From NCBI GenBank assembly GCA_947243845.1, contig CAMXIF010000002.1, forward strand, positions 1 to 64,000: a stretch of 64,000 nt of DNA, in the 5' to 3' direction. This stretch comes from an uncultured bacterium. GTDB lineage: Bacteria; Bacillota; Clostridia; Lachnospirales; Lachnospiraceae. Numbering within the stretch: the first letter of the stretch is position 1; every line of letters begins with the position of its first letter. This document shows, one piece after another, positions 26,680 to 35,505 of the stretch. A model generated the notes under the pieces. The model was given only the letters and a program-made list of their open reading frames with translations, searched no databases and was not told the origin of the DNA. A program made the position numbers and the translations under genes.

Positions 26680-27711
26680 TCATAATATTTCCTCCATTTC
26701 CTCATATCTCCCATTTTTTATAAATAACGAAGCTAAATTTCCCCCACCTCTGGTTCTTATCAAATATTGACATCTTGTCAGCAAAATGACTTCCTTTACA
26801 TACTCTATGTTTCTTCTGAGAATACCTAACTCTGCCTCTTCATATTTGATATCTTCTGCCGCACTTGGATTTCCCTGATCATCGAAAAAGCTAGCACGTG
26901 AACGATTAAGGCATAAACATTTATCACCAAATTCCTTTTGAATTGTATTGACAAAATATCTATCTTCACAAGACAGGAAAAAATAATCGCAACTGTATTT
27001 CTCCAAATATAATTTAATATTTTCTATACATCGCTCTACAGATACCCCTTTAGGATGTCGATCCCAGTTCTTATGTCCTGTAATTGTTCCCCAGTATGCT
27101 CCTGCTCTAATGCCCACCCCCAATACGCAACCTTCTCTCGGAAATAATTTCTGATATTCTGACTCTACCTGCTCTAAAAGATAACTTTGCATTCTTATAT
27201 ACTTTGCTGCTAACTTAAAATAGACCTGATACTCCGGAATGTACACGTCCGTAACAGCGCCCCATGAAATACTCCCATAAGGTTGTCCTCTTAACGGACC
27301 TAAAATCACATTTCTACTCTGATACACTTCCTCTAAGGGGAACTCCGGAACCAAATCTTCAAAATAATAATTCCATGCATTTTCTTTGCCCCGCTCCTCT
27401 TTATTCTGTAATCCTACCAAAAAATAATTCTTATAATCCACTACAGGAATCCAACCATGCTCAACCGCATATTTTACATTTGATAACACAAACAAATACG
27501 TGGAAAATACTCCCCATCCCTGCGTATTGTCCGTACGAATCACATAAAAAGTCTTATCCTTATTTAAATCACCAAATGTTCTTCTCTCCAGCTCCGCCAA
27601 AGTTTTCCTGTTCATTTCCCGTTCATACATCATCTCAGAACATTTTCTTCTGATGCTTTCCGGTATTATGTGTCTATAGAGAAGTGTAAACCAGCCTTCC
27701 TGTCTATCCAT
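26680..27711 (-). CDS. Putative fucosyltransferase-fold glycosyltransferase
   Basis: A 343-residue cytoplasmic protein. It has FYVIRTDNTQGWGVFSTY near the N-terminus, a GVGIRAGAYWG motif in mid-protein where GT-B fucosyltransferases have HxRxxD, and a C-terminal RTRGGGNLASLF. This pattern resembles the NodZ/POFUT/GT23-type donor-binding region, but the acidic residue of the motif is not in place, so the assignment is tentative. The start is taken at ATG 27711, with GGAG eight bases upstream, rather than the TTG at 27726. Confidence 0.5.
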   Translation of the reverse strand: MDRQEGWFTLLYRHIIPESIRRKCSEMMYEREMNRKTLAELERRTFGDLNKDKTFYVIRTDNTQGWGVFSTYLFVLSNVKYAVEHGWIPVVDYKNYFLVGLQNKEERGKENAWNYYFEDLVPEFPLEEVYQSRNVILGPLRGQPYGSISWGAVTDVYIPEYQVYFKLAAKYIRMQSYLLEQVESEYQKLFPREGCVLGVGIRAGAYWGTITGHKNWDRHPKGVSVERCIENIKLYLEKYSCDYFFLSCEDRYFVNTIQKEFGDKCLCLNRSRASFFDDQGNPSAAEDIKYEEAELGILRRNIEYVKEVILLTRCQYLIRTRGGGNLASLFIKNGRYEEMEEIL

Positions 27712-27732
27712 ATTTCCTGCTCCCAAATACGT

Positions 27733-28557
27733 TTACCCTCTGAGTTTCTTCTTTACCTCTTTCTCAGCCGCCGTTAAAACTTTTTTCCCGTTGCCCATAA
27801 TCTTTTCCGTATCACGAATGTCTTTCACCAACTGACATAGTTCATAGGGTTCGATAGATGCCTTCTGATCTGACCCATACATATCTCGATTAAGCGTGAT
27901 ATGACGTTCTATAGATGTGGCGCCAGCGGCTACAGCACATGTGCTCACTAATGTCCCGGCCTCATGTCCACTGTATCCTGCCTTGCAATCATATCTTTCT
28001 GCCAATACATGAATCAAATTAAGATTTGCATCCTCCATAGGCATAGGATATGTGGAATTACAGTGCATCAACTCAAACGGGCAGTTATACCGCCTAAAAA
28101 TTTCCACGGCATGATCGATTTCCTCATAATTACTCATACCAGTCGCAATAAAAGTATATTTTCCCTCTTTGGCAATCTCCTCTAACAGATCCTCCTTTGT
28201 CAGCATTGCAGAAGCTACCTTATTATAGTGGCAATCATAATGCTGCAAGAATTTCAGAGAAGCTATATCCCAAGCTGATGCATACCACTCAATGTCTTTT
28301 TCCCTACAATATCTGTCAATCTCATCATATTCTGCCTTACCGAATTCAAGCCCTTCTTTTTGAGCCCGCTGCGTCTCTCCCCATGGACTTTGTCTGGGGC
28401 TATCAAGATACTCTTTGGTATATACCTTATCCACAGTACGCTTCTGAAATTTTACTGCATCACATCCTGCAACAACCGCAGCATCAATCAGTTTCTTGGC
28501 AATGGCCATATCTCCATTATGATTGATTCCTATCTCCGCAACAATAAATACACTCAT
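27733..28557 (-). CDS. NeuB-like PEP-dependent sugar acid synthase without SAF domain
   Basis: A 274-residue protein that matches the catalytic TIM barrel of N-acetylneuraminate synthase: AEIGINHNGD at the start, DAVKFQKR, MHCNSTYPMP, GYSGHE and ERHITL. These are the PEP-, metal- and sugar-binding elements. The C-terminal SAF/antifreeze-like domain of classical NeuB (normal length about 340-350) is missing; the protein ends soon after the barrel. In NeuB that domain completes the active site of the partner subunit, so the acceptor may be different. GGAGGAG lies six bases before the ATG at 28557. Confidence 0.8.
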   Translation of the reverse strand: MSVFIVAEIGINHNGDMAIAKKLIDAAVVAGCDAVKFQKRTVDKVYTKEYLDSPRQSPWGETQRAQKEGLEFGKAEYDEIDRYCREKDIEWYASAWDIASLKFLQHYDCHYNKVASAMLTKEDLLEEIAKEGKYTFIATGMSNYEEIDHAVEIFRRYNCPFELMHCNSTYPMPMEDANLNLIHVLAERYDCKAGYSGHEAGTLVSTCAVAAGATSIERHITLNRDMYGSDQKASIEPYELCQLVKDIRDTEKIMGNGKKVLTAAEKEVKKKLRG

Positions 28558-28588
28558 TCTTTTCTCCTCCATGTAATATCTCATTACT

Positions 28589-28648
28589 TAACATAACTTC
28601 ATCTATCCATAAATAATTAAAATAGCACTTTCTCTGCAAAGACAATGG
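28589..28648 (-). pseudogene. Remnant of a sugar epimerase gene
   Basis: Translated in one minus-strand frame, these 60 bases give LPLSLQRKCYFNYLWIDEVM. That matches the internal stretch MPITLSQNVYFDYLWIEDLV of the intact epimerase at 15633-16520 at most positions. No intact gene surrounds it, so it appears to be the scar of a deleted or decayed paralog. Confidence 0.5.
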
Positions 28649-28822
28649 CAATTCCTCACATATCCCTTAACATAAGCATACCATCTTAAAAAAACACACC
28701 AAATTCCTGTTGCGAAAATAGCATGTATATCAGCCGATGGCCAGTTATAATTATGTTCCCATGGATTTTCAATTCCGAATTTGTTGTTTGAAATAATTGC
28801 ATTTTTACAGGTCCTAAATCAA
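28649..28822. other. Non-coding or decayed stretch between the epimerase remnant and the truncated ORF
   Basis: Some stop-free minus-strand segments are present (for example one reading ISNNKFGIENPWEHNYNW) but none has a start, and they are offset in frame from the short ORF upstream. The area looks like decayed coding sequence. Confidence 0.3.
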
Positions 28823-28978
28823 TCATGGAAATTCAGCCTTTCCAATTGCGAAATCTATATAAGGCAAAACAATTACCATAACCATACTGTATAACCCGCA
28901 CGCATTACCCGTCAACCTAGATGTGATCTGAGAAAATTTAACGTTCCTCTTCAGCATTTCCTTTATCTTATTCAGCAT
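28823..28978 (-). CDS. Truncated 51-residue ORF, probably the N-terminus of a decayed gene
   Basis: The ATG at 28978 has GAGG seven bases upstream and a promoter at 29045-29073 above it, so it should be expressed. The product starts MLNKIKEMLKR, has a hydrophobic stretch YSMVMVIVLPYIDF and then stops. The sequence after the stop continues as frame-broken, stop-free segments, followed by the epimerase remnant. I read it as the stub of an inactivated gene of unknown family. A real small membrane protein remains possible. Confidence 0.35.
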   Translation of the reverse strand: MLNKIKEMLKRNVKFSQITSRLTGNACGLYSMVMVIVLPYIDFAIGKAEFP

Positions 28979-29044
28979 GACCCTGCCTCGTTTTAACGAA
29001 AGTATCAACCACTATTCAACTAAATTTTTGAAAACATTGTCTTA

Positions 29045-29073
29045 AGTATATCACGGATTGTTAAAGTCAACAA
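29045..29073 (-). promoter_or_regulatory. Promoter upstream of the truncated ORF and NeuB-like gene
   Basis: TTGTTG (29068-29073), 17 bases and TATACT (29045-29050) on the minus strand. It could drive the truncated ORF and, through the decayed stretch, the NeuB-like gene and the transferase after it. A stronger -35, TTGACT, overlaps it but is spaced only 14 bases from the -10. Confidence 0.4.
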
Positions 29074-29121
29074 CTATAATAAGCCTCTACTTTCCCAGAT
29101 GGCGCATCGAGGAATATTTTT

Positions 29122-30078
29122 TCACGACTCTACCTCTAATACTTTCTTGATAATAGCTACAATATCCTTCATATCTTCTGCTGAATAACGCTGATCACAC
29201 GGAACAGGCAATATATTCTGCGCATAATAAGCTTCCAGTTGATAAATACTGCTCTCAGTCACATTAGGCCACAGACAGGGAATATACAACTTATTCTCTT
29301 GCAATTTTTTACGGATTCTTCCGCCATTACTAAGTAACAAAGGATACATGTATGGACCAGTTCCCATCTGTATTTTCAATTCATTCAAGCTGGATAATTC
29401 TCTCTCCAAAATCTGATAATTTTCTTCCCTAACCTGTTTTATTTTATCGTAATCCACTGCACATAGAATATTGTTCGTCATTCGGGATATCTGTCCAATT
29501 TCCTGCCGTCCCAGATATTCCTCATTCTGTAAAAAACCCTCGTAAAATTCCGAGGCCGTTTTTTCATACCTCCCCGCCAAGAACTCCAGGCGATTATAAC
29601 TATATTGCCTATGCAAATTGTCTTTTCCCTCGATGCTTGTATATAAATAAGCTCCATCGGGCACTCCAAAAAATTTTCTGCAGGTATAAATAGTATCTAC
29701 ACCGCTTATAGGTTGTTGGAAAAAAGCTTGCGCATTGTCGATAATGATTTTCGGATATTTTTTGCACAACTCCTTGAGAAATCTATTATCGAGCTGACCA
29801 TAGTAATTTACTATATACACATACTCTTCTTCCATATCCTTCAAAAGTATCGGTCGAAAAATTTCACTAATTGGGTAATATATTATTTCGACCTCCTCTT
29901 CCCGACATACGTCCGTCACAGAATCACATATATAATAAGGAACCACCAGCCGTTTTATCTTTCTTTTTCTTATTATATAGCGCAGGCAATTTCTTCCAGT
30001 ATTCAAGGCGAGGCAGTCTGAATGATACCCCTTCCCGTCAAACTTTTCAAATTCCAGATATCCCCCATACTCTTTCAT
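29122..30078 (-). CDS. DegT-fold PLP aminotransferase-like protein
   Basis: A 318-residue protein with the fold of PLP-dependent aspartate aminotransferases. The likely cofactor aspartate is in IIIDNAQAFFQ and the lysine in CRKFFGVPDGAYLY. It is shorter than classical DegT enzymes (about 370-400). Its RKFFGVPDG box is of the type found in capsule-cluster aminotransferases annotated only by fold. It probably adds an amino group to a keto-sugar, or acts on a carrier. AGGAG precedes the ATG. It follows the wbqC gene by nine bases. Confidence 0.65.
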   Translation of the reverse strand: MKEYGGYLEFEKFDGKGYHSDCLALNTGRNCLRYIIRKRKIKRLVVPYYICDSVTDVCREEEVEIIYYPISEIFRPILLKDMEEEYVYIVNYYGQLDNRFLKELCKKYPKIIIDNAQAFFQQPISGVDTIYTCRKFFGVPDGAYLYTSIEGKDNLHRQYSYNRLEFLAGRYEKTASEFYEGFLQNEEYLGRQEIGQISRMTNNILCAVDYDKIKQVREENYQILERELSSLNELKIQMGTGPYMYPLLLSNGGRIRKKLQENKLYIPCLWPNVTESSIYQLEAYYAQNILPVPCDQRYSAEDMKDIVAIIKKVLEVES

Positions 30079-30087
30079 GCATCACTC

Positions 30088-30792
30088 CTATTCATCGATG
30101 AGCATATATGACTCTAAATACTCTTTCACCTTATTCTTAGGATTAAACATCATCACATCTATAATTGACAGATTCGGTTGAAATTCATTTTCAAACTGTT
30201 TATACGAGATATTCTGTGTTTTGACAAAATGCAACTGTATGCCATGCCCTTTAAATACCTCATAAGAATAGAGTTCCTGCCCTCCTATGGCATTATAATA
30301 TTCTGTGGCATGAAGCTGCCGGCAAATGTCCAAAACCTTGTCCTGCCCCTTCAATGTATTATCCTTGTCCAAATCAGAAGACATTAGAAGTTCTGTCTGT
30401 ATCTCCAAATATTCACTTATCACGCGAAAAGAATGTTCAAGATACTTTGCAATATTCTCCTCTTCACACCAAAGAATATCTTCCAGCATTGGATACACAA
30501 CTTCATAATAAGGCGCCTTCCTATATGCGCCCTCTATGCTTCTTAGGTTTTTACGGATGATGGCTTCATTGTGATCTACCTTAACCTCATTGATCAAAAT
30601 ATTTGGCGAAGAACCTATCATTGGCACATTAAAATATTTGGGCTCACCATTTACCAGGATTCTATTTCTGTTGATCCAGCCTCCTTTAATAAAGTTTACA
30701 TCATCATATATAACATACCTGTCCACAAGATTCATTAACTGCCAATATCCTATATAAGGAACAAAATATGGCTGCATAATACCAATTTTCAC
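30088..30792 (-). CDS. wbqC: WbqC-family protein
   Basis: A 234-residue protein with the family's N-terminal pattern IMQPYFVPYIGYWQL, then YDDVNFIKGGWINRNRI. WbqC-like proteins are common in O-antigen and capsule clusters next to DegT aminotransferases and are thought to help amide-bond formation on amino sugars; the mechanism is not settled. It starts with GTG, with GAGG six bases upstream. It lies between two aminotransferase genes, the usual context. Confidence 0.85.
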   Translation of the reverse strand: MKIGIMQPYFVPYIGYWQLMNLVDRYVIYDDVNFIKGGWINRNRILVNGEPKYFNVPMIGSSPNILINEVKVDHNEAIIRKNLRSIEGAYRKAPYYEVVYPMLEDILWCEEENIAKYLEHSFRVISEYLEIQTELLMSSDLDKDNTLKGQDKVLDICRQLHATEYYNAIGGQELYSYEVFKGHGIQLHFVKTQNISYKQFENEFQPNLSIIDVMMFNPKNKVKEYLESYMLIDE

Positions 30793-30804
30793 ATAACACC
30801 TCTT

Positions 30805-31914
30805 CTATCGTCCACATTGTATCACTGCCTCACAAATCCGATCCACGTCATTAAAATCAAGATCTGCATATAATGGCAATGTCAGCACTCTTTGACTGAT
30901 TTTCTTTGCTGTTGGCGTATCATCCACGTTATATTTCCCATGAAAACATTCAAAAGTATTGGTGAGAGGATAAAAATATTTCCGCACCCCTATATTTTGA
31001 CGTGCAAGAGCATCTTTCACTTCGTTCCGATCAGCGCCAAACTTTGTCTCATCTATGATAACAGGAAAATAAGCATAGTTAGAATACACATCTTTTCTAC
31101 TGCCATTAAACTGTAATCCATTCACACATTCCAACCGCTCCCGATAACGTTCAACTACTTTTCGTCTTTTTTCACGATTCTCATTAACATGCCTCAAATT
31201 ACAAAGCCCCATCGCCGCACAAAACTCATTCATCTTCGCATTGGCGCCTACACCCTCTACCGTATCCTCATCACAGATTCCAAAGTTCTTCAGCTGATAT
31301 AATGTCCTTCCCAAAGCAGGATCTGAATAACAACATGCCCCGCCCTCTATCGTATGAAAAACTTTGGTCGCATGAAAACTAAAACAGGAAGCATCCCCAA
31401 ATTGTCCCACCGCCTTATCCTTGTATCGAACGCCAAAGGCATGTGCTGCGTCATAAAGCACCTTTAAATGATATTGACTTGCAATCCTCTCTATTGCTTC
31501 TACATCACATACATTTCCATAGACATGTACCGGTAAGATAGCGCAAGTCCTATCCGTAATTAATTTCTCTATTTTAGAAACATCAATCGTATAATCTTCT
31601 GCATTAATATCACAAAATACTGGTTCCAGACCATTTCTGATAATAGCATGTGTTGTAGACGCAAAAGTAAAAGGAGTCGTGATAACCTCCCCCTGCAGAT
31701 CCATTGCCTGCAGCGTGAGTTCCAATGCCATATGTCCATTGGTAAATAATTCTACCGAAGTAACTTCCAGATACTCCTGCAGCTTCTGTTGCAGTTGTAC
31801 ATGCTTAGTTCCCATATTTGTCAGCCAGCGCGTCTGCCATAGATCCTTAATCTCTTCCACATATTCATCCAGCTGCGGCATTGACGACCTTGTTACGTTA
31901 ATCCTATCCGACAT
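30805..31914 (-). CDS. DegT/DnrJ/EryC1-family sugar aminotransferase
   Basis: A 369-residue PLP enzyme. It has RWLTNMGTKHVQLQQ near the N-terminus, the cofactor aspartate in YDAAHAFGV and the Schiff-base lysine in SFHATKVFHTIEGG, as in FdtB/QdtB-like and RffA-like aminotransferases. It transfers an amino group from glutamate to a nucleotide-linked keto-sugar. I take ATG 31914 (AAGG seven bases upstream) because relatives begin close to INVTRSS; a GTG at 31935 overlaps the ABC transporter stop and is possible. WbqC follows 12 bases later. Confidence 0.85.
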   Translation of the reverse strand: MSDRINVTRSSMPQLDEYVEEIKDLWQTRWLTNMGTKHVQLQQKLQEYLEVTSVELFTNGHMALELTLQAMDLQGEVITTPFTFASTTHAIIRNGLEPVFCDINAEDYTIDVSKIEKLITDRTCAILPVHVYGNVCDVEAIERIASQYHLKVLYDAAHAFGVRYKDKAVGQFGDASCFSFHATKVFHTIEGGACCYSDPALGRTLYQLKNFGICDEDTVEGVGANAKMNEFCAAMGLCNLRHVNENREKRRKVVERYRERLECVNGLQFNGSRKDVYSNYAYFPVIIDETKFGADRNEVKDALARQNIGVRKYFYPLTNTFECFHGKYNVDDTPTAKKISQRVLTLPLYADLDFNDVDRICEAVIQCGR

Positions 31915-31931
31915 ATCTCTGCCTTGCCCTT

Positions 31932-33719
31932 TCACTTATCTCCAAATATCTCCTCTTTACTTCTGGCTGATATTTTCTTATCTTTCACTTCATAAATGGT
32001 ATCACACTTCTTTACCGTTGTAAGCCTGTGCGCCACAATAATCAATGTTTTGTAACCTTGCAGTGCCTCAATTGCCTTCATAACCTCGGATTCTGTCTCG
32101 TTGTCTAGGGCCGCCGTGGCCTCATCAAGTACCAAAATGTCCGGACTGCGATACATGGCTCTGGCAATTGCCAGTCTCTGTCTCTGTCCACCTGAGAACC
32201 TCACCCCTCGTTCTCCCACTCTGGTATCCAACCCTTTGGGAAGATTTCTCACAAAATCATCCAATTGGGCAATTTTGAGCGACTGCCATACCAACTCATC
32301 ATCAATGGCCTTTCTGTCCTCTCCAAACGCAATATTATAGCGAATCGTATCATCAATAATAAAGGTAGCCTGTGGCACATATCCGATGATCCTGTTCCAT
32401 TGACTGCCCAAATCCTCTATGTCAATACCATCCATCAGAACATGACCTTCTGTAGGTTTTAGGAGCGCTAAGATAACATCGGAGACAGTCGTTTTACCGG
32501 CACCAGAAGGACCAATAAAGGCAATGGATTCTCCCTTCCTAATTGTAAGATTCACTTTCTCCAGAACCGGCTCTTCCGTCTCCGGATACTGAAAACTTAT
32601 ATCCTGCAATGTTATGTCTCTCTGGAACTGCACATCGCGATATCTACTCTTACGTTCCGTTTTTTTCTCGTCTTCCCGTTCTAGCTGTTTTACCTGCTGT
32701 ATCGTTTCATAACAGGCTCCTAACTGTGATGTACTCATAGTAATCGTATTGATACCACTAGTAATCGCTCCCAATGCCGGCAGAATACGAAAGGCCCCCG
32801 CCGCAATCGCCGACAACTGCGTAATCAATTGATCCACATTATTGGTACTTCCCATCTGTATCGCAAGAGTTACCATGACTCCCACAATACAGATCATTTC
32901 AATCAGGTAAGCCGGCACTGTGGTGCCCATGTCCACCTTGACCGATACCCTGCTGTATTTTGCCTTCACATCCCCATAAGCCTTCACAAAATGCTCTTGC
33001 TTGTTCATAACCAGTACTTCTTTATGGCCCTGAATCGCCTCCATGGCGACCCGGTTCATATCAACCATCAAATCTCTTCTTTTGATTCCGTTCCTGCTCA
33101 TGGACTTCCGATACAGAAGCTGAATTAGAACCAGACAAAAAAGCGCTAACATCATTAAAAGGATTGCCATCTGCACCGACTGTATCATAATATAAGCGCC
33201 GATGCATACAATCGTCAGCAATTTCATGACACTGGTAAAAATAGTCTTTAAGATACCATATATACTGGCCGCGTCCCCCGATATTCCATTGGTCAGACGT
33301 GCCGTATTATTTTGTACGAAGAACATATAACCCTGTTTCATGTAGGCTGCGAGTACCCTGACCGCCAATTCCCGCTGCACCATATAAGAATATTTGGCAG
33401 ACACCCAGCTATAAAAAACAAAGTACAGTGTTTTTACAAAATAGATGCCTATTACACCCATGCATACAAACCAGATGATTTTTAAATCCGTATCCAGATG
33501 AAACATCTCGACAAACGGAGCCATATACCATCTGCTTCGCACGCCTCGAATATCAAGCATCATATCTAATACAGGCATAATAACAGCAACACCCAATGTC
33601 TCCAACAAGGCTGCCACAAGGCTCATAACAAGAACAAGCGCCGCATACCTTTTCTGCTTGCCGCTCAGAATAAACAAAAGTTTTCTTATAACATCCTTTG
33701 CTTTTCTCAATTCGTTCAT
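31932..33719 (-). CDS. PglK-like ABC flippase (first copy)
   Basis: A 595-residue half-transporter. Residues about 1-340 hold six membrane helices; the ATPase follows with Walker A GPSGAGKTT, signature FSGGQRQRL (F for the usual L), Walker B ILVLDEATAALD and AHRLTTV. It forms a homodimer. Similar proteins such as PglK flip lipid-linked oligosaccharides across the membrane, and the position in a glycan cluster supports that. A second, closely related transporter is encoded at 57730-59511. Base composition is richer in GC than the genes downstream. Confidence 0.85.
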   Translation of the reverse strand: MNELRKAKDVIRKLLFILSGKQKRYAALVLVMSLVAALLETLGVAVIMPVLDMMLDIRGVRSRWYMAPFVEMFHLDTDLKIIWFVCMGVIGIYFVKTLYFVFYSWVSAKYSYMVQRELAVRVLAAYMKQGYMFFVQNNTARLTNGISGDAASIYGILKTIFTSVMKLLTIVCIGAYIMIQSVQMAILLMMLALFCLVLIQLLYRKSMSRNGIKRRDLMVDMNRVAMEAIQGHKEVLVMNKQEHFVKAYGDVKAKYSRVSVKVDMGTTVPAYLIEMICIVGVMVTLAIQMGSTNNVDQLITQLSAIAAGAFRILPALGAITSGINTITMSTSQLGACYETIQQVKQLEREDEKKTERKSRYRDVQFQRDITLQDISFQYPETEEPVLEKVNLTIRKGESIAFIGPSGAGKTTVSDVILALLKPTEGHVLMDGIDIEDLGSQWNRIIGYVPQATFIIDDTIRYNIAFGEDRKAIDDELVWQSLKIAQLDDFVRNLPKGLDTRVGERGVRFSGGQRQRLAIARAMYRSPDILVLDEATAALDNETESEVMKAIEALQGYKTLIIVAHRLTTVKKCDTIYEVKDKKISARSKEEIFGDK

Positions 33720-33749
33720 ACAAATCGTTCCTCTTCACATTTCCACTGA

Positions 33750-34655
33750 CTATACATCCATCAATATCCATTCTTTCATATAAATACCCACACTCATATC
33801 CTTCGTGAGACACCATTTTTTAGGAGCAATCACCACTTTGTCTTCAGCCTCTCCCAAAAACTGTGCCCACCAGCTGTAGGTACTGTTCGACATAATGAAA
33901 TGTCTACAGTTCTTCATCAAATATAAATCTTCATAATCTTCATGACGATCCTTAATATACACCACTGGGCAAGGAAATTGCATGCTATTTTCAATCTCAC
34001 CTACCGCATCTGAAAATATATAGAAAACGGGATTCGATAGTTTCTCCTGCATATATTTCATTGCATTATAGTAATAGGAATCCCCACACACATCAAAAAT
34101 CGGGTTGTTGACATAGTCTCCTCTACGTATATGGACACAGACCGCATTTGAAGAAAGAATCTGTTGACAGACAAAAGTATCCGCAATGCCCATTGGTTTC
34201 CACTTGAAATCTTCCAGTAACAACTCTCGAATCGGCCGTAACATTTCAGCCTCCTGAAACCATCCGTTCATATAGATATTTTTATGGAATCTCAGCCAAA
34301 ATTTCTCTTTAACCAGACTGTGGTCCCTCTGTATAACTCCAAAGAACGCAAAGAACGCCGCCCAAAAGTCCTCCCGCTTACCGGCTATTCCTTCCTGCCG
34401 CCCTGCGATAAAATAAGAAACCAGTTTTTGGGCCAGTATTTCCTGCATTTTAGTAATCTTACCCTTATTTTCCACCAGTTCAACTTTATCAAAACACTCA
34501 AAATGATGCAAACCAAAATTACGTAACGTATCCATATTGATAACGGACAAGTCCAATCCTATTTTATCAATTCCGTATGCAATCTGGAATTTTCTTGCCA
34601 TTGCGTATTCAAACATCTGATTGCCAAGTCCGCCTTTTATTCTAACAATTATCAT
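33750..34655 (-). CDS. Alpha-1,2-fucosyltransferase-like GT11 glycosyltransferase
   Basis: A 301-residue enzyme of family GT11. It begins IVRIKGGLGNQMFEYAMA, the GT11 hallmark, has the donor-binding motif HIRRGDYV, and ends with the NSTYSWWAQFLG box. It adds L-fucose or a similar deoxysugar from a GDP donor in alpha-1,2 linkage on the cytoplasmic face. No GDP-fucose synthesis genes are in the window, so the donor must come from elsewhere. GAGG precedes the ATG. Confidence 0.9.
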   Translation of the reverse strand: MIIVRIKGGLGNQMFEYAMARKFQIAYGIDKIGLDLSVINMDTLRNFGLHHFECFDKVELVENKGKITKMQEILAQKLVSYFIAGRQEGIAGKREDFWAAFFAFFGVIQRDHSLVKEKFWLRFHKNIYMNGWFQEAEMLRPIRELLLEDFKWKPMGIADTFVCQQILSSNAVCVHIRRGDYVNNPIFDVCGDSYYYNAMKYMQEKLSNPVFYIFSDAVGEIENSMQFPCPVVYIKDRHEDYEDLYLMKNCRHFIMSNSTYSWWAQFLGEAEDKVVIAPKKWCLTKDMSVGIYMKEWILMDV

Positions 34656-34701
34656 CTTGTAAGCACCTCAACAGGCGCGGGTCGTCAGTTCCCGCAGTCT
34701 A

Positions 34702-35430
34702 TTATTTCGATACAAAAATAAATCCTTCCGGCTGATAGAGGCAGGTGTTAAATGCCAGCCTTTTGCCATCGAAGGTCTTAATCGTATAATACCCAAGGTC
34801 TTTATGCTTAGGTCTGCTAATATCCATATCTATCTCAAATGGTGCATATTGCAAATTGTCATATCCATAACTGCTAAATAATTCTGCAAGCTTAGGAACG
34901 GAATATATGTTATAATATACTTGTGAAAAATCAGACTCTTTAGTTGGTTTTTCATAATTTTCAAGACTAATTGTATAATTGATGGCACCTTCATAAAATA
35001 GAGACGAAAACGCAATCCATTTCGGATTCAATTTGCACATCTGCTCAATCGGCGTCCTATACTCTGGCAGCCAAGAAAGTGTTTGTAAGCTGATAATACC
35101 ATCAAACTTATCTTTCAGCCCCTCATCCAGTTTGAAAATGTCTCCATATTGAAACCGAATATTATTACTTGTCCCTTGGTATAAATCAAACAAATTAGTA
35201 TTGATATCTATACCAGTAAATCTGCTGCTCAAATGCTTCTTTGCCAGATAGGATGTCCCTGCTCCTGGTCCGCATCCAATATCTAAAATATCTTTATTAT
35301 CAAGATTGGTATGTGATGCTAAAAAAGCTTCAAAGGCAACTGTAATCCTATATGGTTCTTTAAATTGTCTTGTATACCATTCCAAATTGTTTTCTTCCGT
35401 CCAATAATCAATATTTTCCTTCTTCTGCAT
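34702..35430 (-). CDS. Class I SAM-dependent methyltransferase
   Basis: A 242-residue methyltransferase with motif I DILDIGCGPGAGTSYLA, an acidic residue after the second strand (FTGIDINTN) and ISLQTLSWLP near the active site. It probably methylates a sugar hydroxyl or an amino group before assembly. Its target cannot be told from the sequence. The gene is AT-rich like its neighbours up to about 36.5 kb. Confidence 0.8.
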   Translation of the reverse strand: MQKKENIDYWTEENNLEWYTRQFKEPYRITVAFEAFLASHTNLDNKDILDIGCGPGAGTSYLAKKHLSSRFTGIDINTNLFDLYQGTSNNIRFQYGDIFKLDEGLKDKFDGIISLQTLSWLPEYRTPIEQMCKLNPKWIAFSSLFYEGAINYTISLENYEKPTKESDFSQVYYNIYSVPKLAELFSSYGYDNLQYAPFEIDMDISRPKHKDLGYYTIKTFDGKRLAFNTCLYQPEGFIFVSK

Positions 35431-35505
35431 TATAATCTTTATTCTCCTATTTTATCCACCATATGATCCGTCTCACTTTTATAGATTACTCCACATAATC
35501 AATAA

